From assembly GCF_030687895.1 (NCBI RefSeq), contig NZ_CP117452.1, positions 1,133,501 through 1,197,500 of the forward strand: a stretch of DNA of 64,000 bases, in the 5' to 3' direction. Of the stretch, positions 21,721 through 30,956 are shown piece after piece. Each line of letters begins with the position of its first letter. Positions within the stretch are counted from its first letter, which is position 1. Source of the stretch: Pseudomonas sp. FP198 (GTDB lineage Bacteria; Pseudomonadota; Gammaproteobacteria; Pseudomonadales; Pseudomonadaceae). The notes under the pieces were generated by a model. The model saw only the letters and a program-made list of their open reading frames with translations. It was not told the DNA's origin and ran no database searches. A program made the translations under genes and the position numbers.

Positions 21721-22364
21721 GTGTCGAGTACCGAAGATGAAACAGCTGGCGGATTTGAAGGACTGGTGGACGCGCAACGGCAAGCCGCTGGTCACCGGCG
21801 GCCTGTTGGCGCTGGTCATCGTGTTCGGCTGGCAGGCCTATCAGAAATACCAGAGCAACCAGTCGCAAGGTGCCTCGGTGCTTTACCAGCAACTGCTGGA
21901 AACCACGCTGACCCCGGACGGCAAGCCTGACGCGGCGCGCGTGGCGGACCTGGCCGGCAAGCTCAACAAAGAGTTCGGCGGCACCGCCTACGCCCAGTAC
22001 GGCAGCCTGTTCGTGGCCAAGGTCGCGGTTGACAGCGGCAAGCTGGACGACGCGGTCACCGAGCTGAAAGCCATCGTCGACAAACCGGCCAACCCGACCC
22101 TGGGCGAAGTCGCGCGTCAGCGCCTGGCGCAGGTGCTGGCGGCACAGAAACAAGGCCGAAGACGCGCTGAAGCTGCTCGACGGCGACGCCGACAAGGCGT
22201 TCCTGGCGACCCGCGAAGAACTCAAGGGCGACCTGCTGGTACAGCTGGGCCGCGCCGATGAGGCCCATGCGGCCTACCAAAAAGCCAAGGCTGCGCTGTC
22301 GGATGAAGCCGCAGTCGGTGGCCTGCAAATCAAGCTGGACGACCTGGCCAAAGGGGATGCGTGA
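21721..22364 (+). pseudogene. YfgM-family membrane protein gene, frameshifted twice
   Basis: YfgM homologues are tail-in-periplasm proteins (cytoplasmic N terminus, one helix, TPR-like domain) linked to SecYEG and periplasmic chaperones. They normally lie between hisS and bamB. Here the family sequence is spread over three frames. From GTG 21721 (AAGGAG upstream) it reads MSSTEDE, then a one-base insertion in the A-run 21740-21742 moves LADLKDWW... into the next frame. A second insertion in the A-run 22148-22150 moves KAEDALKLLDGD... into the third frame, ending at TGA 22362-22364. Removing one A at each place restores 213 aa. The first shift could be bypassed by ATG 21737, which has no ribosome site; the second destroys the C-terminal third. 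It could be real inactivation or sequencing error. Confidence 0.85.
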
Positions 22365-22365
22365 C

Positions 22366-23508
22366 GTGATCCGTTGGAAACATGCAGCATTGCTGGCCCT
22401 GGCCATTCTGGCCGCGGGTTGCAGCAGCAACAGCAAGAAAGAACTGCCTCCGGCCGAACTGACCGACTTCAAAGAAGAAGTCGTGCTGCAGAAGCAATGG
22501 AGCCGCTCCATCGGTGACGGCCAGGGTGAAACCTACAACATGCTGGTACCGGCCATCGACGGCGACACCATCTATGCCGGCGACGTGACAGGCGTGGTCA
22601 TGGCCATGGATCGCATGAGCGGCGACGTCAAATGGGAAAAGGATCTTGAGCTGCCTGTGTCCGGCGCCGTTGGCGTGGGTTACGGGCTGGTCATGATCGG
22701 CACGCTCAAGGGCGAGATCGTCGCTCTGGACGCGAGCAGCGGTGAAGAGCGATGGCGCGCCCGCGTGACCAGCGAAGTGCTCGCGCCGCCCGCCACCAAC
22801 GGTGACGTGGTGGTGGTGCAGACCCAGGATGACCGTCTGATTGGCCTGGATGCCGCCACCGGCAACCAGCGCTGGTTGTACGACAGCACTCCGGCGGTAC
22901 TGACTCTGCGTGGCACCAGCGCGCCGATCGTCACCAACCGCCTCGCGGTGGCTGGCTTGTCGACCGGTAAAGTCGTGGCCCTGGATATTTCCAACGGCGT
23001 ACCGGTCTGGGAGCAGCGCGTAGCGATCCCGCAAGGTCGTTCGGAGCTGGAGCGTGTGGTCGACATCGACGGCGGCCTGCTGCTGTCCGGCGGTACGCTG
23101 TACGTCGCCAGTTATCAGGGCCGCGTTGCGGCGCTGGACCTGGAAAGCGGTCGACCATTGTGGCAGCGCGATGCGTCGAGCTACGCCGGTGTCGCCCAAG
23201 GTTTCGGCAGCGTCTACGTCAGCCTGTCCTCGGGCACCGTCGAAGGCGTTGACGAGCGTTCCACCACCGCATTGTGGAGCAACGATTCCCTGGCCCGTCG
23301 TCAACTGTCGGCCCCGGAAGTGTTCTCCAGCTACGTTGCAGTGGGTGACCTGGAAGGTTACCTGCACCTGCTCAGCCAGGTCGACGGTCGTTTCGTCGGT
23401 CGCGAGCGCATCGACAGCGACGGCCTGCGTGCCCGTCCGCTGGTGGTGGGAAACATGATCTATGTGTATGGCAACAGTGGCAAACTGGAAGCCCTGACCA
23501 TCAAGTAA
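22366..23508 (+). CDS. bamB: Outer-membrane assembly lipoprotein BamB
   Basis: A beta-propeller lipoprotein of the BAM complex, which inserts outer-membrane proteins. It is 380 aa from GTG 22366: signal with lipobox LAAGC (Cys19), then eight PQQ-like beta-propeller blades (GDVKWEKDL, GEERWRARV, GNQRWLYDS, GVPVWEQRV, GRPLWQRDA and so on). GTG 22366 has AAGGGG about ten bases upstream; ATG 22357 is almost on top of that site and is less likely. It starts one base after the yfgM stop. Confidence 0.95.
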   Translation: MIRWKHAALLALAILAAGCSSNSKKELPPAELTDFKEEVVLQKQWSRSIGDGQGETYNMLVPAIDGDTIYAGDVTGVVMAMDRMSGDVKWEKDLELPVSGAVGVGYGLVMIGTLKGEIVALDASSGEERWRARVTSEVLAPPATNGDVVVVQTQDDRLIGLDAATGNQRWLYDSTPAVLTLRGTSAPIVTNRLAVAGLSTGKVVALDISNGVPVWEQRVAIPQGRSELERVVDIDGGLLLSGGTLYVASYQGRVAALDLESGRPLWQRDASSYAGVAQGFGSVYVSLSSGTVEGVDERSTTALWSNDSLARRQLSAPEVFSSYVAVGDLEGYLHLLSQVDGRFVGRERIDSDGLRARPLVVGNMIYVYGNSGKLEALTIK

Positions 23509-23545
23509 GACTATGCTTGGGTTAATTCCCAAGCGGCTTCACCTT

Positions 23546-23634
23546 TGTAGGAGCGAGCCTGCTCGCGAACGCGCTGGTCCAGCGGCCTGTATGTCGACTG
23601 ACTCACTGCTTTCGCGAGCAGGCTCGCTCCCACA
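23546..23634. repeat. REP pair (BIME), inverted
   Basis: TGTAGGAGCGAGCCTGCTCGCG at 23546-23569 faces CGCGAGCAGGCTCGCTCCCACA at 23611-23634. It separates bamB from der inside the run of genes. The left copy has A in place of G at the fourth base. Confidence 0.92.
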
Positions 23635-23708
23635 AGGTGGCCCCCGAGCACCAGCCGCTGCCTCGCAGCGGCTTTTGTATTTTCTGAAATAACGAAGTGG
23701 AGAGCCGC

Positions 23709-25181
23709 ATGGTTCCCGTAATCGCCCTGGTGGGCCGACCGAACGTCGGCAAGTCCACCTTGTTCAACCGCCTGACCAGGACTCGCGACGCTATCGTCGG
23801 CGACTTGTCCGGTCTGACCCGTGATCGCCAATACGGTGAGGCCAAGTGGCAAGGGCGTACCTATATTCTGGTCGACACCGGCGGCATCTCCGGTGATGAA
23901 CACGGCATGGATGAAAAAATGGCCGAGCAGTCGCTGCTCGCCATCGAAGAAGCCGATGTGGTGCTGTTCCTGGTAGACGCCAAGGCTGGTTTTACCGCCG
24001 CCGACCAGATGATCGCCGAGCATTTGCGCAAACGTAACAAGCGTTCCTACGTCGTTGCCAACAAGGTCGACAACATCGATCCGGACATGGCTCGCGCCGA
24101 GTTCGCACCTTTGGGCATGGGCCAGGCGATTCCGATCGCCGGTGCCCACGGTCGCGGCATCACCCAGATGCTGGAAATCGCCCTGGCTGATTTCCCCAAG
24201 GACGACGAAGACGAGCCGGAAGAGGGCGAGGAAGAAATCGTTGCCGAGGGCGAGGAAGCCAAGCGCATTCCGGGTCCGAGCGAAAAGGACGGCATCAAGA
24301 TCGCTATCATCGGCCGCCCGAACGTCGGCAAGTCGACGCTGGTCAACCGCATGCTCGGTGAAGACCGGGTCATCGTCTACGACCAGCCCGGCACCACCCG
24401 TGACAGCATCTACATTCCCTTCGAGCGTAACGAAGAGAAGTACACGCTGATCGACACGGCCGGTGTGCGCAAGCGCGGCAAGATCCACGAAGAAGTCGAA
24501 AAATTCTCCGTGGTCAAAACCCTGCAGGCGATCAAGGACGCCAACGTGGTGATCTTTGTGATGGACGCCCGCGAAGGCGTGGTCGATCACGACTTGAACC
24601 TGCTGGGCTTTGCCCTGGAAGCCGGTCGTGCACTGGTCATCGCGATCAACAAGTGGGACGGCATGACGCCGAGCGAGCGCGATTACGTCAAGGTCGAACT
24701 GCAGCGTCGGCTGTTCTTCGTCGACTTTGCCGACATCCACTTCATCTCGGCCCTGCACGGTACCGGCGTGGGCAACCTCTACGCCTCGGTGCAGAACTCG
24801 TTCAAGTCGGCGGTTACCCGCTGGCCGACCAACCGCCTGACCCAGATCCTTGAAGACGCGGTCGGCGAGCATGCGCCACCGATGGTCAACAACCGTCGGA
24901 TCAAGCTGCGCTACGCCCACTTGGGCGGTGCCAACCCACCGATCATCGTGATCCACGGTAACCAGATCGAGAAGGTGCCCAAGTCCTACGTTCGTTATCT
25001 GGAGAACACTTACCGTCGCGTCCTGAAACTGGTCGGTACGCCGATCCGCATCGAGTTCAAGGGCGGCGAGAACCCGTACGAAGGCAACAAGAACACGCTT
25101 ACCGACCGCCAGGTCAACAAGAAGCGCCGCTTGATGTCGCACCACAAGAAGGCCGACAAAAAGCGCCGCGACAAGCGCTGA
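23709..25181 (+). CDS. der: Ribosome-assembly GTPase Der (EngA)
   Basis: An essential double GTPase for 50S subunit maturation. It is 490 aa with two G domains, each beginning GRPNVGKS (about residues 8 and 200), an acidic linker rich in Glu/Asp (about 160-180), a C-terminal KH-like domain and a basic tail ([11 protein letters not shown]). ATG 23709 is chosen because GTGGAG lies seven bases upstream; the longer reading from GTG 23697 uses that ribosome site as codons. Confidence 0.97.
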   Translation: MVPVIALVGRPNVGKSTLFNRLTRTRDAIVGDLSGLTRDRQYGEAKWQGRTYILVDTGGISGDEHGMDEKMAEQSLLAIEEADVVLFLVDAKAGFTAADQMIAEHLRKRNKRSYVVANKVDNIDPDMARAEFAPLGMGQAIPIAGAHGRGITQMLEIALADFPKDDEDEPEEGEEEIVAEGEEAKRIPGPSEKDGIKIAIIGRPNVGKSTLVNRMLGEDRVIVYDQPGTTRDSIYIPFERNEEKYTLIDTAGVRKRGKIHEEVEKFSVVKTLQAIKDANVVIFVMDAREGVVDHDLNLLGFALEAGRALVIAINKWDGMTPSERDYVKVELQRRLFFVDFADIHFISALHGTGVGNLYASVQNSFKSAVTRWPTNRLTQILEDAVGEHAPPMVNNRRIKLRYAHLGGANPPIIVIHGNQIEKVPKSYVRYLENTYRRVLKLVGTPIRIEFKGGENPYEGNKNTLTDRQVNKKRRLMSHHKKADKKRRDKR

Positions 25182-25203
25182 CCTGTAGTCACTGCAGATC
25201 AAC

Positions 25204-25293
25204 TGTGGGAGCGAGCTTGCTCGCGATAGCGGCAGTACATTAAACATTGATGTAACTGATCCACCGCAATCGCGAGCAAGCTCGCTCCCACAG
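25204..25293. repeat. REP pair (BIME), inverted
   Basis: TGTGGGAGCGAGCTTGCTCGCGA at 25204-25226 faces its reverse complement at 25270-25293, directly after der. This pair has the AGCTTGCT centre rather than AGCCTGCT. Confidence 0.92.
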
Positions 25294-25313
25294 GTTGTTC
25301 AGGCAATTGAAGA

Positions 25314-25336
25314 GGGTGCCCACGGGCACCCTTTTT
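25314..25336 (+). terminator. Terminator downstream of der
   Basis: GGGTGCC CACG GGCACCC followed by five T. It lies beyond the REP pair and before the aminotransferase gene. Confidence 0.88.
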
Positions 25337-25411
25337 CATGCCCGGCGATTGGGCTATCCTCGACCTCTCCCGCGCCGCGCCAGAGCCGGGTGCAGACCCA
25401 GGGAACCCTCG

Positions 25412-26560
25412 ATGATCACCAGCAAGTTGCCGAATGTCGGCATCACCATTTTCACCCAGATGTCCCAGCTTGCCGCGCAGACCGGTGCGCTGAACCTGTC
25501 CCAGGGGTTTCCCGATTTCGATGGCCCGCAGGCCCTGCGTGATGCAGTGGGCCGGCATATCGCCCAAGGCCACAATCAATATTCGCCGATGACCGGCCTG
25601 CCAGCCCTGCGCCAGCAGATCGCGGCGAAGATCGCCCGCAGCTATGGCGCCAGTGTCGACGCCGATCAGGAAGTCACCGTGACCCCCGGCGCGACCCAGG
25701 CGATTTTCTGCGCCATCGCGGCGGTGGTACACAGCGGCGACGAAGTGATCGTCTTCGACCCAGCGTACGACAGCTACGAACCTGCCGTGCAACTGGCCGG
25801 CGGGCGTTGCGTACATGTGCAACTGGGCCTGGACGACTTTGCCATCGATTTCCAGAAGCTTGGCGAAGCCCTGAGCCCACGCACACGGATGATCATCCTC
25901 AACACGCCGCACAACCCCAGCGGCGCATTGATCAGCCGCGCCGAGCTGGACCAGTTGGCGGCGTTGATTCGCGATCGCGACATCTACCTGATCAGCGACG
26001 AAGTCTATGAACACCTAGTGTTCGACGACGTGCCCCATGTCAGCGTCCTTGCCCACGAAGAACTCTACCGCCGCGCCTTCGTCGTCAGTTCGTTCGGCAA
26101 GACCTACCACGTCACGGGCTGGAAAACCGGCTACGTCGTCGCACCAGCGGCCCTGACGGCGGAGCTGCGCAAGGTTCACCAGTACGTCAGTTTCTGCGGC
26201 GTGACACCGTTGCAGTACGCGTTGGCCGACTACATGGCCGAACATCCGGAGCACGTCGATGAGCTGCCGGATTTCTATCAGGCCAAGCGCGACCTGTTCT
26301 GCGATCTGCTGGCGCCGTCGCGCTTCAGCTTCAAGCGTGTCGCCGGCACGTATTTCCAGTTGGTGGATTATTCGCAGATCCGCCCGGACCTCAATGACGT
26401 CGACATGGCGCTGTGGATGACCCGCGAACACGGCGTGGCGACCATTCCGATTTCGGTGTTCTACCAGAACCCGCCGCAGGGTCAGCGCCTGGTGCGCCTG
26501 TGCTTTGCCAAACGCGAGGAGACGCTGCGTGAAGCGGCGGAAAAACTATGCGTGATCTAA
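25412..26560 (+). CDS. PLP-dependent aminotransferase, methionine/glutamine-type (YbdL-like)
   Basis: A class I/II aminotransferase of 382 aa that most resembles bacterial methionine aminotransferases, which pass amino groups between methionine or glutamine and 2-oxo acids. The PLP lysine lies in SSFGKTYHVTGWKTGY. NTPHNPSGA and ISDEVYEHLVF are typical of the fold. ATG 25412 has AGGGAA upstream. Its last 13 bases overlap the start of the omega-amidase gene, so the two enzymes are probably made together. Exact substrate is inferred from similarity and context. Confidence 0.88.
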   Translation: MITSKLPNVGITIFTQMSQLAAQTGALNLSQGFPDFDGPQALRDAVGRHIAQGHNQYSPMTGLPALRQQIAAKIARSYGASVDADQEVTVTPGATQAIFCAIAAVVHSGDEVIVFDPAYDSYEPAVQLAGGRCVHVQLGLDDFAIDFQKLGEALSPRTRMIILNTPHNPSGALISRAELDQLAALIRDRDIYLISDEVYEHLVFDDVPHVSVLAHEELYRRAFVVSSFGKTYHVTGWKTGYVVAPAALTAELRKVHQYVSFCGVTPLQYALADYMAEHPEHVDELPDFYQAKRDLFCDLLAPSRFSFKRVAGTYFQLVDYSQIRPDLNDVDMALWMTREHGVATIPISVFYQNPPQGQRLVRLCFAKREETLREAAEKLCVI

Positions 26561-27342
26561 GCGCGTTGCCCAATCTGAACATTGCCTTGATCCAGACCAC
26601 GCTGGCCTGGCATGACCGCCGGGCCAACCTGGAACATTTCGACGCGCTGCTCGAACAGGCGCGCGGGGCGGACCTGATCATCCTGCCGGAAATGTTCACC
26701 AGCGGTTTTTCCATGGAGTCCGAGGCCCTGGCCGAACCGGAGAACGGCCCCGCCAGCCAGTGGCTCAAGGCCCAGGCGGCAAAGCTGGACGCAGTGATAA
26801 CCGGCAGCGTGATCATCCAGGCCGCCGACGGCAGCCATCGCAATCGCTTGCTGTGGGCGCGTCCGGATGGCGAGGTGCTGCATTACGACAAGCGCCATCT
26901 GTTTCGCATGGCCGGCGAGCACAACCATTACACACCGGGTGACCAGCAGGTGTTGTTCGAGCTCAAGGGCTGGCGCATTCGGCCGCTGATCTGCTACGAC
27001 CTACGCTTCCCGGCGTGGAGTCGCGATGCCGAGGACACCGACCTGTTGCTGTACACCGCCAACTGGCCGGGCGCCCGGCGCCAGCACTGGAACCGGCTGC
27101 TGCCGGCACGGGCTATCGAAAACCTCTGTTACGTGGCGGCGGTGAACCGGATCGGCACCGACGGCAAGGGCTTCGCTTATACCGGTGACAGTCAGGTGCT
27201 GGACTTCCAGGGCGAGACGCTGCTCAGTGCCGGCGAGGCCGACGGCGTGTTCACGGTGTGCCTGAGCGCGGCGGACCTGGCGGCGTATCGCACACGCTTC
27301 CCGGCGAACCTGGACGCTGATCGCTTCGAATTCGTCTATTGA
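26548..27342 (+). CDS. Omega-amidase of the nitrilase family (YafV/Nit2-like)
   Basis: Hydrolyses 2-oxoglutaramate or 2-oxosuccinamate to the 2-oxo acid and ammonia. It is 264 aa with the nitrilase triad E48 (LPEMF), K115 (YDKRHLF) and C149 (PLICYDLRFP). Overlapping the aminotransferase gene, it should clear the omega-amide that glutamine transamination yields, pulling that reaction forward; this pairing is known from the glutaminase II pathway and methionine salvage. Confidence 0.9.
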   Translation: MRDLSALPNLNIALIQTTLAWHDRRANLEHFDALLEQARGADLIILPEMFTSGFSMESEALAEPENGPASQWLKAQAAKLDAVITGSVIIQAADGSHRNRLLWARPDGEVLHYDKRHLFRMAGEHNHYTPGDQQVLFELKGWRIRPLICYDLRFPAWSRDAEDTDLLLYTANWPGARRQHWNRLLPARAIENLCYVAAVNRIGTDGKGFAYTGDSQVLDFQGETLLSAGEADGVFTVCLSAADLAAYRTRFPANLDADRFEFVY

Positions 27343-27406
27343 AACGATTCAGCCCTCAAGGAACGGTATTGCACGCCGATAACAGGTCAGCCAAGGAGAA
27401 GTCCCC

Positions 27407-27823
27407 ATGACCAGTATCAGCGCAACGACCGTAAACCCATATCCGTTGTCGGCCCCCAAAGTCTCCATCAGGGGCGCCGAGGAAGAAAAAGCCGTCAGTC
27501 CGGTGGTATCGCCTGACACCGACGAAGACAAGGACAAGGAACTGAAAGTCGATACCAGCGGCGCGAATATCGCCGGTGTTGGCGGCAGCAACGGCAGCGA
27601 TATCATCGAGCAACTGAAGAAGCAGATCGAGCGGACCGAAAAGTTGCTGGCCGACCAGCAGGCCCAGTTGGCCCGCGTGCAGAAAAGCCGAGCCAATGAG
27701 GAGCAGAAAGCCCAGCAGGCCATGGCGATCCAGACCCAGATCATGGGAACCCAGGCCACATTGCAGACTTTGCAGGCCGCGCTGCTGCAGGCGATGACGG
27801 TTTCGATCGATACCCATGCCTGA
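27407..27823 (+). CDS. Small unknown protein with a coiled coil, 138 aa
   Basis: I cannot name it. The N-terminal half is polar and low in complexity (SPDTDEDKDKELKVD), without signal peptide. Residues about 65-115 form a Gln/Lys/Glu-rich coiled coil (IIEQLKKQIERTEKLLADQQ). The C terminus is a hydrophobic helix rich in Leu, Gln and Ala. It has some likeness in shape to FlxA-like proteins. AAGGAG lies eight bases before the ATG. It follows the omega-amidase by 64 bases and may be its own unit. Confidence 0.75.
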   Translation: MTSISATTVNPYPLSAPKVSIRGAEEEKAVSPVVSPDTDEDKDKELKVDTSGANIAGVGGSNGSDIIEQLKKQIERTEKLLADQQAQLARVQKSRANEEQKAQQAMAIQTQIMGTQATLQTLQAALLQAMTVSIDTHA

Positions 27824-27849
27824 TATTTGTGTTGCCTGTTAGGCCGCTA

Positions 27850-27919
27850 TCGCGAGCAAGCTCGCTCCCACATTGTTTTGCATAACGCCGACTATTGTGG
27901 GAGCGAGCTTGCTCGCGAT
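27850..27919. repeat. REP pair (BIME), inverted
   Basis: CGCGAGCAAGCTCGCTCCCACA at 27850-27872 and TGTGGGAGCGAGCTTGCTCGCG at 27896-27919, between two convergent genes. Confidence 0.92.
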
Positions 27920-27955
27920 GAGGCCCTGACAGACAGCGCAAACCACCAGCCAAAC

Positions 27956-27990
27956 AAAAGGCCCCGAGGTTCACACCCCGGGGCCTTTTG
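27956..27990. terminator. Bidirectional terminator, end of leuA
   Basis: AAAAGGCCCCG / CGGGGCCTTTT stem with T-rich tracts on both strands. It lies 16 bases beyond the leuA stop and also faces the small coiled-coil gene. Confidence 0.88.
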
Positions 27991-28005
27991 TTTTTCAGCG
28001 ACCGA

Positions 28006-29685
28006 TCAAGCCGCCTTGGCTTCCGGCTGGCTCAGCGAGCGGTTCAGCGCGCTGAACAGCGCCTTGAAGCTCGCCGTGGTGATGTTTTCATCGATGCCCA
28101 CGCCATGCACCGCACGTTCGCCATTGACGCGCAGTTCGATGTACGCCGCAGCCTTGGCGTTGGTGCCGGCGCCGATGGCGTGTTCGTTGTAGTCCATGAT
28201 TTCCACCGGAATCGGCAGCCCGGCCACCAGCGCTTCCAGCGCGCCGTTGCCTCTGCCACGCCAGTGCAGGTTGGTCTCGCCCTGGCCCTTGCTGGCGACT
28301 TCCACTTCCACGGCGCTGTTGCCGTTCTCTTCCTGCAGGCGATGGCTGACCAGCGCGTACGGAGTGTTGGCTTGCAGGTATTCGCGCTGGAGCAGGGCGT
28401 GGATCTGCTGGGCAGTCATTTCCAGGCCCAGGCGATCGGTTTCACGCTGTACCACCTGGCTGAACTCGATCTGCATGCGACGCGGCAGGCTGATGCCATA
28501 TTCCTGCTCCAGGAGGTAGGCGATGCCGCCCTTGCCCGACTGGCTGTTCACGCGGATCACCGCTTCGTAGCTGCGGCCGATGTCGGCTGGGTCGATCGGC
28601 AGGTACGGCACTTCCCACAGGGTGTCCGGTTTCTGCTGGGCGAAGCCCTTGCGGATTGCGTCCTGGTGCGAGCCGGAGAACGCGGTGTGGACCAGGTCGC
28701 CGACATACGGGTGACGTGGATGGACCGGAATCTGGTTGCATTCCTCGACGACTTTGCGCACGCCGTCGATGTCGGAGAAGTCCAGCTCAGGGTCGATGCC
28801 CTGGGTGTAGAGGTTCAGCGCCACGGTCACCAGGTCGACGTTGCCGGTGCGCTCGCCGTTGCCGAACAGACAGCCTTCGACACGGTCGGCGCCGGCCATC
28901 AGGCCCAGCTCGGTGGCGGCCACGCCGGTGCCACGGTCGTTGTGGGTGTGCAGGCTGATGAGCACGCTGTCACGCCGGGTGATGTTGCGGTGGAACCACT
29001 CGATCTGGTCGGCGTAGATGTTCGGAGTGGCGACTTCGACGGTGGCCGGCAGGTTGAGGATCACCTTGCGCTCAGGCGTCGGGTTCCACACTTCGATCAC
29101 CGCGTCGCAGACTTCCTTGGCGAACTCCAGCTCGGTCGCGCTGAAGGTTTCCGGCGAGTACTCGAACTGCCATTGGGTTTCCGGCTGCTGGGCGGCGTAT
29201 TTGACGAACAGCTTGGCCGCGTTCACGGCGATTTCCTTCACGCCTTCCTTGTCCTGGTTGAACACGATGCGGCGGAACGACGGGCAGGTGGCGTTATACA
29301 GGTGGACGATGGCTTTCTTCGCGCCACGCAGGGACTCGAAGGTACGAGCGATCAGGTCTTCACGGGCCTGGGTCAGCACCTGGATGGTGGTGTCATCCGG
29401 GATGTGGCCTTCTTCGATGAGGGTGCGCACAAAGTCGAAGTCGGTCTGCGAAGCGGCCGGGAACGATGCTTCAATTTCCTTCACGCCCACTGCAACGAGG
29501 GTTTTCCAGAAGCGCAGCTTCTTGGCCGCATCCATCGGCTCGATCAGCGACTGGTTGCCATCGCGCAGGTCGGAGCTGCACCAGATCGGCGCGGCGGTGA
29601 TGGTCTTCGACGGCCAGGTGCGATCCGGCAGGTTGATGGTCGGGAAGGCGCGGTACTTCGAAGACGGGTCTTTGAGCATGCTCAT
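28006..29685 (-). CDS. leuA: 2-isopropylmalate synthase LeuA
   Basis: Condenses acetyl-CoA with 2-oxoisovalerate, the first committed step of leucine synthesis. It is 559 aa, the longer LeuA type. The catalytic TIM barrel begins near [14 protein letters not shown] and includes [16 protein letters not shown]. The C-terminal third is the regulatory domain that gives leucine feedback. ATG 29685 has AAGGA seven bases upstream; a second ATG lies two codons in. It is preceded by a possible leader peptide. Confidence 0.97.
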   Translation of the reverse strand: MSMLKDPSSKYRAFPTINLPDRTWPSKTITAAPIWCSSDLRDGNQSLIEPMDAAKKLRFWKTLVAVGVKEIEASFPAASQTDFDFVRTLIEEGHIPDDTTIQVLTQAREDLIARTFESLRGAKKAIVHLYNATCPSFRRIVFNQDKEGVKEIAVNAAKLFVKYAAQQPETQWQFEYSPETFSATELEFAKEVCDAVIEVWNPTPERKVILNLPATVEVATPNIYADQIEWFHRNITRRDSVLISLHTHNDRGTGVAATELGLMAGADRVEGCLFGNGERTGNVDLVTVALNLYTQGIDPELDFSDIDGVRKVVEECNQIPVHPRHPYVGDLVHTAFSGSHQDAIRKGFAQQKPDTLWEVPYLPIDPADIGRSYEAVIRVNSQSGKGGIAYLLEQEYGISLPRRMQIEFSQVVQRETDRLGLEMTAQQIHALLQREYLQANTPYALVSHRLQEENGNSAVEVEVASKGQGETNLHWRGRGNGALEALVAGLPIPVEIMDYNEHAIGAGTNAKAAAYIELRVNGERAVHGVGIDENITTASFKALFSALNRSLSQPEAKAA

Positions 29686-29773
29686 GGGGAAATCCTTATT
29701 GTCGTGGCCGGGAAAAGGCGGCCTGCCGGTGGTTCGAACGGGTTGGCTTCACGCCTGGACGAGGTGCCGCGAT

Positions 29774-29851
29774 TCAGCCCGGCAGTCGTGCGCTGACGAG
29801 GCACAGGCTGCGGTGCTGGCGAAGCTGAATGAGGGTGTGAGAGGTTTTCAT
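29774..29851 (-). CDS. Candidate leuA leader peptide, 25 aa
   Basis: An ATG at 29851 preceded closely by TTGAGGG opens a 25-codon frame (begins MKTSHTLIQLRQH, ends SARLPG) that stops 88 bases before leuA. Five of 25 codons are leucine (CTC, CTT, CTG, CTC, CTG). Its last codons can fold with each other (CAGCC/GGCTG and TGTGC/GCGCA). Alternatively CTGCCGG in codons 22-24 can pair with CCGGCAG at 29723-29729 nearer leuA. I infer leucine-responsive control. There is no obvious U-run terminator, so the mechanism is open, and the frame could be chance. Confidence 0.5.
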   Translation of the reverse strand: MKTSHTLIQLRQHRSLCLVSARLPG

Positions 29852-30030
29852 GCCCTCAACCCTAACCGCGTGGCCGGGGGGTTGCAAGCAGTCGGGGAAA
29901 ATTGGGAGAAGTTCTGTTTTTGGGCGGGTTTGCGAGATTTAATCGCTGGTTTCTGGATTAAATATTATGGAAATTGCGTTGATGTTTTGAGCTTCGCAAT
30001 TTCTGAGGTGGGGGCGATACGACTGCCGTC

Positions 30031-30105
30031 TTCGCGAGCAGGCTCGCTCCCACATCAGGTCCGTAGCGCAACGCGGATCCCTGTGGGAGCGAGCCTGCTC
30101 GCGAA
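30031..30105. repeat. REP pair (BIME), inverted
   Basis: CGCGAGCAGGCTCGCTCCCACA at 30031-30054 and TGTGGGAGCGAGCCTGCTCGCG at 30082-30105. It lies in the 446-base gap between the M23 peptidase gene and leuA. The rest of that gap holds the leader frame and an AT-rich tract (29940-29980) that may contain the leuA promoter. Confidence 0.92.
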
Positions 30106-30131
30106 GAGGCCAGTAGCCGCACCGCAAATAT

Positions 30132-30953
30132 TCAGGGTTGAAACGCCCCGATAAAAATCGCCGGATCCACCCGCGCATCGTTCAGGCTGATGTTCCAGTG
30201 CATATGCGGCCCGGTTGCGCGGCCGGTGGCGCCGACCCTGCCGACCACGGTGCCGCGCGCCAGTTGCTCACCGACCTTCACATCGATCTTGGACATGTGG
30301 CAGAACATGCTGATGAAGCCTTGGCCGTGGTCGACGAATACGGTGTTGCCATTGAAGAAGTAGTTGCCGGTGAGTATCACCTTGCCAGCGGCCGGGGTCT
30401 TGATCGGCGTGCCGGCGGGCACGGCGAAGTCCAGGCCGGAATGCGGGTTGCGCTCTTCGCCGTTGAAAAAGCGGCGCACCCCGAACTTGCTCGACAGCGG
30501 GCCGTTCACCGGTTTGTCCAGCAGCAGGTTGCTGGGGATGTTGGGGCTGAAGCTGCGGTAGGCCTTCAACTGCACCGCAAGCTCGGCCTCGATGCGCTTC
30601 AGATCCGCCGGGTCCGGATTGACCTGGCGCTTGTTTTTCAGGGTGATGTGCTGCTCGGGGTACTTCTTGTAGCCGACCACGAAGGGCTGGTTGGTGCCGC
30701 CGCTGCTGATCTGCTGGGTGCCGGGTTGGACGGTCAGCGGAATGCCGACAATTGCCAGCCAGTTCTGCTGTTCCTTGACCACCAGCACCGGTTTGCCCTG
30801 GTACGTGGCTTTCGGCGCCTGGGCCGCGCTGCCCAGATCCACCACGGCCACGCCGCCGGGCACCGGCTTGTTCAGCAGGCGAGTGATGTAGCTGTCAGCG
30901 TGGGCGTTGGCGGCCAGGCACAGCAAGAGCAGGGGAGCGAGAAATCGCGGCAT
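30132..30953 (-). CDS. M23-family metallopeptidase (LytM domain), secreted
   Basis: Probable peptidoglycan endopeptidase of 273 aa. It has a signal peptide with cleavage after ANAHA (about residue 19), a beta-rich N-terminal domain and a C-terminal LytM domain. The zinc ligands are complete: H171 and D175 (HSGLD), then H250 and H252 (GPHMHW). It therefore looks active rather than a regulatory EnvC/NlpD-type paralogue. It begins three bases after the xseA stop, so the two are co-transcribed. Confidence 0.92.
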   Translation of the reverse strand: MPRFLAPLLLLCLAANAHADSYITRLLNKPVPGGVAVVDLGSAAQAPKATYQGKPVLVVKEQQNWLAIVGIPLTVQPGTQQISSGGTNQPFVVGYKKYPEQHITLKNKRQVNPDPADLKRIEAELAVQLKAYRSFSPNIPSNLLLDKPVNGPLSSKFGVRRFFNGEERNPHSGLDFAVPAGTPIKTPAAGKVILTGNYFFNGNTVFVDHGQGFISMFCHMSKIDVKVGEQLARGTVVGRVGATGRATGPHMHWNISLNDARVDPAIFIGAFQP

Positions 30954-30956
30954 GAA

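Noticed and set aside
27988..29796. 602-codon plus-strand frame over leuA
   Set aside because: Antisense of leuA; no start signal and no family likeness.
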